From: Rhodeus uyekii
Lineage: Eukaryota > Chordata > Actinopteri > Cypriniformes > Acheilognathidae
Assembly (NCBI GenBank): GCA_037043235.1
Contig: JAWRVZ010000131.1
Span: 1,426,001-1,490,000, forward strand
DNA: 64,000 nt
Direction: 5' to 3'
The notes below the pieces were generated by a model. The model saw only the letters and a list, made by a program, of their open reading frames with translations, was not told the origin of the DNA and ran no database searches. Made by a program: the position numbers and the translations under genes. Below are positions 1 to 35,640 of this stretch, in pieces. How positions within the stretch are numbered: the stretch's first letter is position 1; every line of letters starts with the position of its first letter.

Positions 1-1703
1 TTAGAGGAGAGCAGCATGTGGGCGGCTCTTCTGCATGCCTGTCTTTAGTCAAGCAGACGATGATGGGACAATGGCCACAGAGGGGTCGGTGACAGGCGAG
101 AGAAAATGTCAATATCCTTGGTCTATGATAGCAGCAGCAAGAGAGAAAAGAAGCAGTGAATGGGGTCACTTATTGTTTTTCAACCAATAACACACACCCA
201 CACATACCGTGAGTGAGAAGGGCTGCATAGTGACACTGTCTTAATAGGGAAGGCGACTTCAGATATCTAATGAGCCGCATGAAGGGTGAAGATGAGAAGG
301 GAGGAGGACTGCAGGAGAATGCTCCCAATTATCTTTATTAATCCCTCTGTAATCTTTCACACTGAATGGAAATTGTGCAGAAGGGAAAAGCATGGGAAGA
401 TAAAGATTACAATTAAAGTAAAAATCACATTTTTTCCATGCAGTAATCTGCTATCGTTGGGCAATGAGCTTTATGGTTTTTCTATGGTCATTCATCTCTA
501 AGAAGCTGAAAGGACTAAAAAGGAGAATGAAACAATGAGGACAAAAGAGAGAGGACAGATAGAGAGCTATCATAGAGCTACATATAATTGGAGTTAATGT
601 TTTCAGTAGAGGTCCATCTGAAAAGACCAGTTTAAACCTGGTTTATGCTGGGTAGTGCTGGTCTGATATGTTGCAAAACTTAGCTGGTTAATCATCATGC
701 AGTTCATGAGAGAAATATATCTGATTGGGAACTGACAACGGTAACACTTTATTCGGATGGTCCACTTTAAACAATCTACTGACAATAAGTAACTTTGCAA
801 CAACCCGAATCCTAACAACTAAACCTAACCTAAAAGTCTGATAACAGTGAACTAATACTGTAATGAGAGTTAGTTACAAAGTTGCAAGCACAGCAACCAG
901 AAGAAAATGGAAAGAGAGATGAGAAAAAAAGCACATGAAAAAGCACATGGCTGGCTGCAGATTGAGGCCAGCAAAGTTGAGGCCTCCCTACGCCAAAGAA
1001 GCCATGCAGAACTGAGAACAGAAGATACAATAAAAGGGCAGATAGGGTGAGAGCTGGGCTTTTTAACCTCTGGAAATGGCCTGTCCTGCCAGGGGTCAAT
1101 GAACCAATGGTAATTTTCAGAGGGAGAGTTTATGATCCATTCTCTCTAGCAAAGTGTTTGCTTACATAACTAGATTGGGTACTGATGAAAAAAAACTACT
1201 CAAGACTGTTGTATAAACAGTCAAAATGTAAAATACACAATCATGCAGGTCATCAAAATTCAAATTTGTAGATGCCATGAATTACATATGTGTGATCTTA
1301 ATTAATCCAGTAATAATAACACATTCATTATAAGATTGATAGAAATAAAAGAGTAGGAAACAGTACATTAACAAAAATAAAAATTATCCTAACACGGGCA
1401 TTAAACAGTGTACATAAATATGCATGAAATATACAAAACAGCAATAATACACACAATGTCCTGGAAAGATGTATGCTCATTCACAGTAAGGATTATCTAT
1501 GAATAAATGTGAAGAAAAGGTCAGTTCTTATGGACATTAGGTGTGTGTCATGGAGTGCGAGTTCACTCGTTCACATTTCTTTTAGTCATAAAACCATGGC
1601 ACCCAGAGGCCTTGTCATATATATATATATATATAAAAACATACTTCATTAAGATGTTTAGGAAGCGTCCCAGATTCGGGACTTAAAAACACAAAAACTC
1701 ACA
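1..1703. other. non-coding DNA, presumed cacng2 intron 1
   Basis: No open frame here has exon-like borders or a recognisable protein. The sequence is AT-rich with a short (TA)n run near 1618-1636. Because the first cacng2 exon seen is exon 2 at 9227, this stretch is inferred to be intron 1 of that gene. It could equally be sequence 5' of an undetected first exon. Confidence 0.5.
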
Positions 1704-2696
1704 ATGTTCACTTATCTCGACTCACGGTTAACTCGCCAATCCTATTATGTAGACGTTTTTGAAGTGGAACCTGCGGATGCGCTGAATTTGCCTTGCACGT
1801 GGATCGCAATCCGCTCACTCCAATGACGGTTCACTCCCTGTCGTTGATCTCGTCTGAGGGATAACAAGCTGTAGCATCCCGCACATTTTTTTGTGATTTT
1901 GTGAGCAATCTTTGTGTTTGCATTGTTGGAGAATATAATTAAAGGTTTGTATCAAGAATCGAAGGTGGTTTTTATTGTGGTGGTTTTACATATGCCTTTT
2001 GTTGTTAGCAAACATATACACAGTACAGTGTATGTACATTTTTTTAGATTTTTGCCGATCGCGGCAAATCACGGCAACACTGTTGTGTAAAAAGACACCA
2101 AAAACACGAGCATGTACATTCTCATTTAATAACTCACATCATGTACATCAATACATTTTAATTTGTCTTTCTTGCGAGAGTTGTTATCTTTGGCGCTTGC
2201 ACTATCACTCTGACAGCTGACGTTGATAGGTTGTCTGACCTGTCAATCATGCAGTACACGTGCTGCCATGAGGGCGGGCTATTCTCATCTCATCCGACAC
2301 GCTTCTTAAAGGGACGAGCTGCAGCACAGCGCAGCGGGAGAGACTGCTTTTTCTTTTTCTTCTGATTCTGACTTGTGTTTGTTTTCTTATTGTGTGAATT
2401 TCGCGCACAAGCACTGTCTACCGAGCCTGAACAGTTATGGATAATTGACATTATGCGAGCAACATTTGAAATTCGAAATGTGATCTTACACAAAAAAGTT
2501 CATCAATCGATTTTTATCGATTTTTTTACACAAAACCCAAAACCTGCTGGCTATATGAGTGTGCGGATTATTTGCGTCTGTGGGTTATATGTGGGAAAAT
2601 CGGTAATATATGTTATATGGGTTCTCTCGATAAACGGTTATCTCAATCCCATTTTTTGCAACCCCCCGAGGCCGTTGACATAACCGAACTCCACTG
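1704..2696. mobile_element. degenerate DNA transposon, pogo/Tigger-like (tentative)
   Basis: The left end reads GTTCACTTATCTCG and continues into CACGGTTAACTCGCC. The right end, reversed, reads CAGTGGAGTTCGGTTAT, so the two ends are related inverted repeats about 1 kb apart. The right third (about 2475-2660) is closely repeated at 56500-56700, including CTGGCTATATGAG and GGTTCTCTCG. The termini resemble those of pogo/Tigger elements as I remember them. No transposase frame survives, so it is a decayed or non-autonomous copy. The family name is an inference; the two-copy repeat is directly seen. Confidence 0.5.
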
Positions 2697-3959
2697 TATT
2701 TGAAGCAACCTATAGACCTTCATTATGAACTGAATTGAACTCAGGGCTTGTTCTGAATAAAATTAGTATAACTGGAGAGAAGGGGGAGGAAAAAGTAAAG
2801 AGATGAATAGTGAGGAGTTTCAGCAGGGAGAAATTGTCCCACTTTTAACCATCCGTAAATCCCACGCAGCACAGCTTTACAATCCAGCACTTACTCAGAG
2901 AGACGGATGAGAGAAGACTAGGGGGAAGGTGCATAAAAGCCCCAATGGCTTGAGCATAAAGAAAACATTGCTGTAGGGAGAGTGTGCTGGAATTAACTTC
3001 ACATCTCAACAACAACTGTATTCATTAATAAAATACCTTATCTTTTAAAAACTTCATTTTTTTCCACATCCAAGATTTATTTAATTTGTGTGTGTGTTAT
3101 GTGTATACAGTTTTGGTGCTGTGTGTGAACACTTGCACACTCACTTGAATTTGTCCTCTATCAACTGTATTTAACAAAGTATTTATTTATAAAACAAACT
3201 CAGATAATACAATTGCAAGAGGCAGGCAACATACAGTGTGACACAATGACACAAACAATTCTGGACACTAAAGTGAGCACTAAGATTAACTTAAAAACAC
3301 ATTGATGGTGATACACTGACAAACAGACGTGATGATTATTGAGTGTCCATGAAAAACAAAGGCTGGCGGGAAACCATAAACAAAGGAAACAGGGGACCTA
3401 TGAATGCAAACTAAACTAAACACACAGACCGTGTGCAGACAGGCAGGATCAAAATCAATATTGAAGTGGATTATGTTTACTTTTATCAGTTTTAAAAATG
3501 TAATGATGATATCATATACAAACGATCAAATATGATTTTCCATACAAAATATTGCAAGGCTGAAATTGTGGGTCTGAGACAAAAAGAAAAGAAATAATAT
3601 AAGACATTTGACAAGTTACAAAAATAAATGCATGCTAAAGTTTAAGACATTTTTATTGTAACCTGCATAAGAAACCTGTTATTTTAATAAAGATTTTTTT
3701 TAAATCCATCTCTGTGACAAATAGGTGCATGTAGTTGAACAAACACCCACATACATGTGATTGTACCAAAGCAGCCTCAGTTCTCAGGCGGTGTCTATGG
3801 AAACCAAATATCCAATGACAGGAACAGAGAGAATAGGCAAGGAAATGAAGAACACAAGAGATGGAGGTTCATCGACTGATGGTGACTGGGAAAGCCTGGT
3901 GCGTGGGCTGACCGGGGGTTTCTGCCGTACAAGCACTCATAAATTTGCTGTCTTTCTTT

Positions 3960-3964
<5 letters not shown>

Positions 3965-3992
<28 letters not shown>

Positions 3993-3994
3993 AA
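3965..3994 (+). repeat. (CT)n microsatellite
   Basis: About 15 uninterrupted CT units. The Ser-Leu and Arg-Glu repeat frames read across it are artefacts of the dinucleotide. Confidence 0.9.
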
Positions 3995-4385
3995 GCATAA
4001 TGATAATTGCATGCTTTATGAGGAACTGAAGTAGGAGGGCAATGCATCTACACGTCACGAGACAGGATCGGTACGATGACCTCTCTCCACCATTACAGTG
4101 ATTAAATAAGACGGATTCGGTTCCTATATCAGCGATGCATATCTTAGACTTATTTTGCCATTGATACGAAGGTCACCAAACTCAACTTTGCTAGTACTAG
4201 TAGTATCATTTGATTAAGCCTTTTGAGATTCTCTGTTTGATGGGGGGTATAGTACTAGAAACAGCTTTGCAGACTTAAACTGTTAGTTTAAACATAGTTT
4301 AAACTGTCTCTCACTCAAGGAGCTACAGGGAGTTAAGAGTTAGGGTACTCTTGTCCATCTTTTGATCATCAACATACTTATCACC

Positions 4386-4535
4386 ATACTTGGAATTTGT
4401 CCTCTGCATTTAACCCATCCATGTTTGTGTACACACATTAGAAGTAGTGAGTAGTGAACACACACACACACACACTCAAATTACAAACCGTGAGCACATA
4501 CACCCGGAGTAGTAGGCACCCGAGGAGCGAATGGG
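4386..4535 (+). repeat. common teleost interspersed repeat fragment
   Basis: Contains TCCTCTGCATTTAACCCATCC, then a CA-rich core, then CACCCGGAGTAGTAGGCACC and a GGAGCGAATGGGAG tail. This order is typical of a very abundant teleost repeat whose consensus I remember as CTGCATTTAACCCATCC followed by CACACCCGGAGCAGTGGGC. It has no coding capacity. Class assignment (DNA element remnant) is uncertain. Confidence 0.5.
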
Positions 4536-5229
4536 AGTGATTAATTATCAGTAAAACATTTTATACAACAGTTTCCCGCGTACAACATTACATGCACCAG
4601 CCAAAAAGGAAATATTACTAATTAGCAAGTTAGTGTGAGACTGCAGTCTCAGAAAAGCACAGATATGAGTGCAAAGTTTTCCAGTCGATCTACTGGCAAT
4701 GTGCAAATTAATGAACACAGACCCAGCAGCTCATTTCCATTATGATCAACACAATCTACCAAGAGCAAATTTAGCATAGGGTCACAAACAAGCAGAGTCA
4801 ATGATGATCAGGTGGAGGTAATCTGCTAACAACACAGACACAGCAAATTAAAAATAATGTGATTTGGCAAGCAATATGTTCTAGAAGTAACAAGTCATAT
4901 CAAGCACAAAATGGGTTAAGATATGCTTTTTTGGCCATTAATAATGGAGCAAATACCAGTAAGTTGACTACCTCAAATCTCTGTAAGGTTGCATTTTTTT
5001 TTTTTATATTCTCCTCCTGTAAACTTTGTGTCTGAAAGGGAAACTCTTAGAAATGCCTGTGTCTGAGCTTTTTCATCACTAAGTTGAGGGCAGCTTACAT
5101 GTCTTCAGTAAGTGCTGTGAAATGAGTGTGTTTGCTGCTGGCATGTTGAAAATTCCCAAGCGAGTTTAAAAAGAACAGGAAATCCCTGTTCTTATAATAT
5201 AAATGTATGTATATGAGAATTTATAAAAC

Positions 5230-6890
5230 AAGATTTGCTCAGGGTTCGCGTCCCATTGCTGCTTCACCTGACAGGTCTGATATCCTCTCCCGGGATTTGG
5301 ACACACGCTCTGAAGTGGTTTCTACCAACCCGGCAGAAGCTATCCAGCTCTGAGGAGCTGGATGTTGTTAGCATCGAGGCTGGCGAGGTAGACATGCCAC
5401 TTCCATCTTCAGCTTTCGAGGAGCTGTTGGAGGCTGTTGCAAGGCAGCTTCAGCTGCACAGCTCCTCACGTTGTACCACACTCAGAGATAAGGAGGGTCA
5501 GGACGACACTCCCAACCCAGCTGACTAGAGGAAAGATGGATCTGAGGACCATCCTCATCACTAGGAAGGCTACAGGCAAGAGGCCCTGACGCCAAGAGCG
5601 TCAGGCCTCTGAGCGCAGCCCCCTCCTACAGGAACTGGTGTTAACCTCAGTTTATGGTGCCCACTTCCTTTCTATGTCCTCAGTGGATCTTCGTGCCACC
5701 CCAGCCACTTCGTGTGTGCCAGTACGTTCAAAGAGTACCAGAGGCCTGCCTCAAGAGACTGGTTCCCCGAGTACAATTTCTAGCAGTGTGGAAACGTTTG
5801 CCAAATATTTCTCAGTGGGTCCTGCGACCATCAGAAAGGGTTCCACTATTTAGTTAGGGACTTGCCCAGCCAGGTTCAATGTGTTTATGCCCAATGTGGT
5901 GGGCCCCAAGCAGGCTCTGGTCATGGAACAAGAAGTAAAGACCCTGCTGGGTAAAGGGGTCATAGAGTATGTACCTCTCCCAGATAGAGAGACCGGGTTT
6001 TACAGCCAGAACTTCATCGTTCCAAAGAAGGATGGGGGGGTTGTGCTGCTGAGTCCCCAGGGTATCTGTGTCCTGAATTACATTGACGACTGGTTTATCT
6101 TAGCTCAGTCACGGAGGTTTGCAGTTCGACATAGAGATGTCATTCTTGCTCACATGAAGGAGCTAGGGTTGAGACTGAACACAAATAACGTGTGCTTTCT
6201 GAAAGTGTGCTTTCTCCTCAGAGGACCAGCTTCCTAGGTGTTGTTTGGGATTCAGTGTCATCTCTCACCCGTGAGCATAGACACCATCCTATAAAGCTAG
6301 GCCAGTTGCTCACTGTAAAGTAGTTCAAGAGACTTCTGGGCCTCATGGCAGCAGCTTCCAACATTATTATTTTCTTGTTGTCTACTGAACATGAGAACCC
6401 TATAGTGGTGGCTCAGAACCAGAGGGTTCTCACTATTACCTTTCTAAAAAGAATAGGAGGTCTTCAAGCCTTGTCGGTTTGCACCCTCGGCTTGGAATTT
6501 GCCCCCAGCATGGTGAAGGCCTTAATCCTAAATCAGGATATGTACCCAAAGTACCAACTAACGTGGCACACCCTATTGTACTGCAGGCCTTCTGTCCTCC
6601 CCCTTTTCATGACCATGACCAGGATCAAAGAAATCTGCTATGCCCAGTGCGAGCACTGAATGATTATGTCCACAGAACTGCCCTGTGGAGTAAATCAGAT
6701 CAACCGTTTGTCTGATTCGGGGCTCCAAAGGGGGCCCCAGCTTCAAAACAGAGAATGAGCAAGTGGATAGTTGAGACCAATTCCCTTGCCTGTGAGTCGG
6801 CCAGATTGCCATCCCCGATGCGTTTTTTTTTCAACGCAGCATTTCCTTTTTTTCTTCTGGGAACCAAGGTTACATTTGTAACCGAGAGTT
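5230..6890 (+). mobile_element. DIRS-like retrotransposon, degraded
   Basis: Three parts appear in DIRS order on the + strand. A gag-like stretch (5235-5528) is acidic, with EELDVVSIEA. A reverse-transcriptase-like stretch (5881-6237) has an entry segment ending IVPKKDGG and the catalytic box YIDDW, followed by the AHMKELGLRLN region typical of DIRS/Pao-type RT. A tyrosine-recombinase-like stretch (about 6640-6830) has DYVHRTALW, then GAPKGG and SKW in changing frames. The end at 6860-6890 has GGTTACATTTGTAACC, a palindrome also found at the second DIRS-derived locus (22393-22650). Frames are broken by stops and indels, and much of the RT is missing between the entry segment and the YIDD box, so the copy is dead. 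DIRS elements carry a tyrosine recombinase rather than an integrase and have no target-site duplication. Confidence 0.75.
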
Positions 6891-7225
6891 TTGGTAGCAT
6901 GAGCAAAAATGTCAAAACTATTTCATGAATTGAATCATTTGTCATTATATATCATAATTTTTCTATGTGAAAGACATTACAAGTGGAAGCAGAAAAGATT
7001 AAAATATTCTAAAATGGTCATATTTTAAATGATATGACATTAAACAAACAAATAAAAATAACAAATTTGAAGACACTTGAACAACATTATTATATTTCGA
7101 CACAAATAACCTAAAGTGCATAGCATTTCAGGCATGAGGACTATTATACTGTATACAGTATCAATACTCACAGTGTATTGTCTGTTTTACCCCAAGGACA
7201 CCTTTTCCCTTTCATTTTATGTTTG

Positions 7226-7230
<5 letters not shown>

Positions 7231-7260
<30 letters not shown>
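7231..7260 (+). repeat. (CT)n microsatellite
   Basis: Fifteen CT units between GGAATT and TAATTG. Confidence 0.9.
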
Positions 7261-7263
<3 letters not shown>

Positions 7264-7819
7264 TTGCCGCAGAGCTCACTGATAGAAATCAATGTGCAAT
7301 GTTTGATTGTGAGCCAAAGCACAGGAAGGTGAAGCAGAGCAATAAACATCACAAATACACAAACATACACTCAGCACTTGCATACCTGATCCTCAGATGA
7401 TTAAGAGGAGTCGAACACAAACATTGTGTATTTGTTGGGTTTCCCACAAAACCAGCTAAATCAATCTGACAATAATGCTATTTGAGCTTACTTATTTTTC
7501 ATTTATTGCATTAAAGTCAACTTCAAATGGCTTTGAGCAGCATAAAATGCAATAACTGACAAATCCAACAGAGTAAAAGATTCTGTTACTGCTATAAAAT
7601 CAGCAAACGTTTTTCAGCCTTTTAATATTGAGAACCCAGAGATTAAAACTTAAAGGTTTTCAAAAATTATATTTCTGTCATCACTGACTCAAAAAAGATA
7701 AACTTCCCAAGTAAATTGGGTCCCAATTTAACAAATAAATGCATTATTATTAGAACAAAAAAGCTTAATACGAATATCACTATTAATACGTTAAAATAAC
7801 CTTACTTAAAACTATTTTA

Positions 7820-7930
7820 TATACATTGCATTCAAGGTACACGTTGACATTCTAACCAGTTCTTTCCCTGGCTATCAAACCCATGACCTTGCCGTTGCAA
7901 GTGCAACGCTCTACTGTTTGCTACAGGAAT
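7820..7930 (-). repeat. tRNA-derived SINE fragment
   Basis: On the - strand this reads a tRNA-like head. A TAGAGC box A remnant lies near the 7910s, and CATGGGTTTGATAGCCAGGG forms a box B (GGTTCRA-type) remnant at about 7865-7885. It continues into TACCTTGAATGCAATGTA. The same family recurs at 28030-28125 (+) and, tail only, at 14208-14255. It is not a functional tRNA because the cloverleaf is broken. I believe it is a cyprinid SINE but cannot give the library name. Confidence 0.6.
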
Positions 7931-9226
7931 ATATATTCAATATAATTTCTACCAGTTTTTTTCTCATAATTATAGCAGAAAAAATGAAGGCTATGTCTTA
8001 CCTTACTGTACATGGATTGAGCCAATCAGAATTTTTTTTTTCTTTCATTTCTCAAGTGATTAGTCACATGACATTTTACAACTCAAGTGATTGCTCATGC
8101 CCACTCTCTTCTGGACACAATTGTTTTGCAGATTTACATCATGAATTTTCAGCTCCAGTCAAGCAGCCACTGAGATGAATACAAATGCTAACAGATAGCT
8201 TTCTCGAGGTATTATAGACCTGCTTGGTTTGACAACAGTCATTATGATTCCAAATCCGTTTGATGACAGTAGTGGCACAGAAATTACACACTTCACCTCT
8301 AAGTGTTCTTACAAAATGCATTTGTCTATTTTCTTAAAACAAAAGCTGTCATCTTGCAACCAAAACGAAAACCAATAATGACAGCTGAAAGCAGAAGGTA
8401 CTGCTTGTCTGATATCTTTCTTCTCGACCTGAAAGCCTAGCGGAACAGACTGTATGGAGTAGAGAGACTAGTGTAAATCTTTCCGCTACATGAAAGCTAC
8501 TTTGATAGGGCTCTACTCATCTCATCTCCACAAGCATGCCACTAATGTACTGCCTCCCAGCCAAAATATTCCCAGCAACACCTGGCACAATGAAGAAGAT
8601 GAAAAAACTGATTAAATCATTAGAGAAACACATGGGAGGATGGAATAGAGAGAGTGGGAGATGGGGGAGGGGGGATGTTGGATGAATAACTTCATAAGCT
8701 TGGCACTGAGCTCCTGGTGCCATGCCCGTTGTTTATGTCCACACACATCAAAGGCTGCGGTAATCGCTGCTGTTTGCAGACCCAGATCTCCAGTTCACCT
8801 TCACTGACCTGTTATACTCTATGGGCCAGAGCAGTGACGGAGGGCGCCTGAGAGCACTGAGTGTCTGAACCTGGGTGCTAGCATGTCATGTTCTGCTCGC
8901 ACGCCTAAGGAACGAACATTAGAACATGAACTTCCCATTGCACAGCAGTTGGAGCAGCTCCAGGTCTTCACCAGCTGTGCTGCTCTTGTTTACAAGCCGC
9001 CGCCTGCTGCTGGAGCGGCCTCGCGACAGGCCTCTGCTCCGAACCGCATCCTCGGGCTCGCTTGAGAAGCCGAGCTAAGCCGGGAATATGTGCACTGGGT
9101 CTAAACATCCAGTCCCACTGTGCCCTCTGAATAAGTACAGTCATACAAAACGCTGTTAAGACGAATGTGGAAATATGGTGTTTGAATTCACAAACCTAAC
9201 ACTGCAACTATGTTTCTCTGTTACAG

Positions 9227-31909
<22,683 letters not shown>

Positions 31910-32406
31910 GGCACAACCTCCCCCCATACAGATAGCAGGGTGAGGGAGACGGGAGCAGGGCAGAGGGGGCGGAGGCCCGGAATATTACAGATCAAACTTC
32001 ATGTACCATGCGTTTTCATGATTCGGAGGAACAGAGAGGATTTTTACTTTTCGATCAAAGATTACACATGTATGCATGATTTTGCCATTTGCCATTGACA
32101 AAATGAGGCTGGTTTGAAATGAAGAGAGGCGATAAGATATGTAGAAGGGCTCTTTTGGCCCGTGACACGGGAGCTGTAGCTTGTGCTGTTGATTTGACAT
32201 GTTTTTGCTAAGAAAGCATTTCACCGCCCGTCGGTCTACATGGATTAGGAAGCTACTGCTCCCTCATAAGTCTTATTCCCCTCTCCACTATATTCATCAT
32301 ATTTATTTATTCGTTAATTTGTTATTTACATTTAAAAAAAACTGTGAACCACTGCAGTAGGGTATTCAGTAAGAAATAGCCCGGTCTGCATTCTCTTACA
32401 AAAGGT

Positions 32407-32408
<2 letters not shown>

Positions 32409-32465
<57 letters not shown>

Positions 32466-32471
32466 GTGGTA

Positions 32472-32541
<70 letters not shown>
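32409..32541. repeat. two (TA)n tracts
   Basis: (TA)n at 32409-32454 and 32475-32541, separated by 20 bp (CACACACACGTGGTAGTG). In the transcript the two halves could pair into one long AU hairpin. Confidence 0.9.
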
Positions 32542-32548
<7 letters not shown>

Positions 32549-33482
32549 CATACTCTGTGTGTATTAATTTTATAAATAAATTAACATAATAATCAAGACT
32601 TTTCAGAGGCAAAAAAAGTCATGATCTGTTGGAAAAGAGACTCTGTGTCCCTGAGCTGCGAATGTGGCTGGACGATGGACAAAATCACAGAGAATCTTCA
32701 TTGCAAAGCTGCTGTAACACAAGACTGATAAAGACGTTCAACCTTAGACAAAATTCTATTCTTTTAAAAGAACCTTCTCATCTTTTTCTCAGTCCCTTTT
32801 TGCTTCCTTTTTTTCTCTACTCTCGCATTCGGTCGTCATGGGAGTGAACGACAGAAAACCAAACGCAACCCCCTTCGCTGACATGAGCAACAAAAAGGGG
32901 TCGGAGTTCGCTGAAAGACTCCAGAAACGACTGCCAAGACGAAAAAAAGGAAGGAGGAGGGGGGAGGAAAAGAAGAGGATGCTGAACTCTAAATAAATAC
33001 TTGCAAGAATGCAAGCGACAAATAAAGTACGAAATATTACGAGAAACGAAGCTAAGTGACTCACGAATACAAAGATTAAATGCATGCTATAAATTTACAG
33101 CAAACCTGCTCTTGAAACTTAAGTTTTAAAGGATAATGATAATTATAAAGGGAAAAGCAATGTTAAAAATGTTAAATATTAATGTTTTGTGTACTCTTTC
33201 TGTTTTGGTTTTTATTATTATTATTATTAATATTAATCATTATAATAACATACCTTGGTGATGAGCCAAACAAACAAATTAAGACAAAACTGCTTTTTTA
33301 ATTCTGAGTTCTTTCTTTGTATCCACATGTATTTCTTTTATTCGTTTCTTTTTCTCAGAATCACACGCCTTAGTCATTTCGTATTTCTTTGGATTCATTT
33401 TAAACGTGTCGTTTTATTTGAAATGAAATCTAAAGGTGCCAAAACAGAATGATCCTAAACTTGGATGCATCAAGTCCTGATG

Positions 33483-33488
33483 AATAAA
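33483..33488 (+). terminator. cacng2: candidate cacng2 polyadenylation signal
   Basis: AATAAA with a T/GT-rich element 30-45 bp downstream. Other AATAAA motifs upstream could also be used. Confidence 0.4.
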
Positions 33489-34259
33489 CAGACAAACCCA
33501 AGGGGGAACAAACTCGCTCTTTCTCTGTGTTTGCAAACCCTCACGCACCTGACGAGCGTGTCTCGAGCACTATTCAAACCTGCGGGAAGCTGGGCCATGT
33601 TGTGAGTGAGCATGAGGCTTTCCAAATTAGTCAGACGTGAGTAAGTAACAGTAGGGAAGTGAAGTAACAGGCCACGTAATTACTCATCTGTTCCAGGCTC
33701 ATCTATAAGTGGGAAACTGTGTCTTAAGAATTCAATGTATCTGCTGCGCTAATAACGAGTGTGAATGATTCAGTAGGCTATGTTTTGCTTTAACCTGATG
33801 GAGCGAACCCAGAAAAAACACAGATGAAAAGATATGCCATGTTCCCAAGAAACAACACAGGTTTGTAATATAACGTGGCCTACTCAAGCATTCTCCTGCA
33901 ACCAGCTTGCTAAAAGCATCACTTGCATTCCCGAAGATCTGCATGTAACAGGTTCGGATTCATGCGTAGGACAGAATCGCTTCAGAGAGCAGCAAAGGGC
34001 TTGAGTTTTACTTTGAGAATTAGTTCATATAAGCATGAATTCATGCTCAATAAGAGGATATGTCAATCTAGACAACAAGCTTTCCTGGGAGGAATGAATT
34101 TACTCAGGCAGAGACATGTTTGCTGCTATACTTATTGGATCCATGCCTTCTTATATGCTGAAATCTGACCCGCCGTCTATAAGCGACAGCCATTTTGTGA
34201 GTCTTCCCTCGACCGAGGAGGCAGAGAGAGTGTGAAATTACAACCACACACAAGCAGTG

Positions 34260-34640
34260 TTTTATGCCTTTTTTCACTTCTCTGAATTAAAATGCTTCCC
34301 TCATTCTCCCACTCCATGTATTCCCTCATCCATCTCTCCATCTTGTTGGGCCAACATGCTTGTCCTTAATTTGCCTCTCCTGCACAATCCCTCATTTTCC
34401 CCTCCCTCTGTGAATCATCTACTTGCATACTACACCCCCTCCCCCCTCTGTCGCTCTCGCTTCTTTCTTTTCCTCTCGTTCTCTTTTCCATTTATCCTCC
34501 TCTCCGTTACACATTCATCACTCGCTCTCTGTCCTTTTTCTCCTTCATCGCATTCCGACGTCTCTCGCATCAACTTTCCCATTCTTCTCATCTGGCAAAT
34601 CAAATTCTATCCCCCCTCTCTCCTCTCTCCTCATTACAAT
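34260..34640 (+). repeat. pyrimidine-rich low-complexity block
   Basis: The + strand is overwhelmingly C/T (many CCCTC, TCTCC and TTCTTTC units). The long Ser/Pro/Leu-rich frames read across it are composition artefacts. Confidence 0.7.
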
Positions 34641-35160
34641 ATTGTGGAAAAAGGAAAAAAACTCAACAGATTTAAACAGGCAAATCAATCATCAGGTAAT
34701 AGCCTCTTCGTTCGCAAGATCAAGATTACCGGCTGATGAATGAACACACGCACTCTTTAGTTTCCTCTAAATGAGGCGCTGTGTCTGAGACTGGAATGGC
34801 ATTACATACTGAAGCAGCATGTTTGCTGCCTCTGCTTAGATTTTTCTGTGCTCTGCTAATTTGTGTTTATGTTACAAATTATGTTTTATCTTGCAAAATG
34901 ATCTGTTGATACACTGGTTCTCAATCAACAGCCAGGGCCAACCAGGGAGCAGCAGGGTGACTTAAAATGAATTAAATACAAGTAATATAATAAGCCAAAA
35001 GAACAAACATCAAGGTTTTTAACTTCATTGTTGTTTTAAAATCATTTTTTTGTTTTTATTTGAAGCGTAATGATTTCCACAAACTTAAAAACTAATTTCT
35101 AGGTTCCTAATTTTAAATATGCGAGTTCTATACCATAATTTTTTTTATGTAGTATATTTA

Positions 35161-35640
35161 TACAGCTCTGGAAAAAATTAAGAAAAAATTATCCAAATTC
35201 TCTGGATTTATTATTTATATGTATTCATTTGAGAAAATGTTTAGATTCTACAAACTACTGACAATATTTCAGTATTAACAGTTTGATTGGCCTGGCTGTG
35301 TGGATTGGATCATTGTCCTGAACAAAAAACAATTCTGAGTTGCGGAACACTGTCAGAGCAGAAGAAAGCAATTTCTCTTTCAGGATAATCTTGTACGTGG
35401 CTTGAGTTATGCATCTTTTGCAAAGACACATCTGCTCGAATCAAGCCTTACTGAAAAACCACCAGATCATCAGCAATCCTCCACCAAATTACATAATGGG
35501 TGGAAGAGACTGTGTAGTTGTAGGCCTCTCCACGTCTCTGTCGAACCATTAGAGAACCAGGTGTTGGACAAAGCTAAAAACTGGACGCATCAGAGAAGAT
35601 CAGAATCAGGCAGATCTGTCTTTGTTTTTGTGAGTATATA
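35161..35640 (-). mobile_element. Tc1-like transposon fragment
   Basis: The end ACAGCTCTGGAAAAAATTAA is a characteristic teleost Tc1-type terminus. On the - strand, broken frames still show GGGLLMIWWFFSK and FVQDNDPIHTA, the glycine-rich box and second-Asp box of a Tc1 transposase. The region carrying the catalytic Glu and the other end are missing. Confidence 0.65.

Larger units (their letters stand above)
2700..5229. other. non-coding DNA, presumed cacng2 intron 1
   Basis: AT-rich sequence without a supported exon. It contains a (CT)n tract at 3965-3994 and a common fish interspersed repeat at 4386-4535, listed separately. I see nothing else definable. Confidence 0.5.
6891..9226. other. 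non-coding DNA before cacng2 exon 2
   Basis: AT-rich presumed intron 1. It holds a (CT)n tract at 7231-7260 and a tRNA-derived SINE fragment at 7820-7930. A more GC-rich patch at about 8820-9120 shows no recognisable protein or repeat to me. The 3' end (9205-9226) is the polypyrimidine tract and AG acceptor of cacng2 exon 2. Confidence 0.5.
31910..33500 (+). other. cacng2: cacng2 3' untranslated region (end inferred)
   Basis: Sequence after the stop codon holds AATAAA motifs at 32575, 33021 and 33483. The last is followed by CTCTTTCTCTGTGTTTG, a plausible U/GU-rich downstream element, so it is my preferred end. Two long (TA)n tracts lie inside. Confidence 0.5.

Noticed and set aside
34257..34736. 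159-codon frame rich in Ser, Pro and Leu on the + strand
   Set aside because: It lies in a pyrimidine-rich block, has no domain and no splice or promoter context; length is explained by lack of A/G-containing stop codons.
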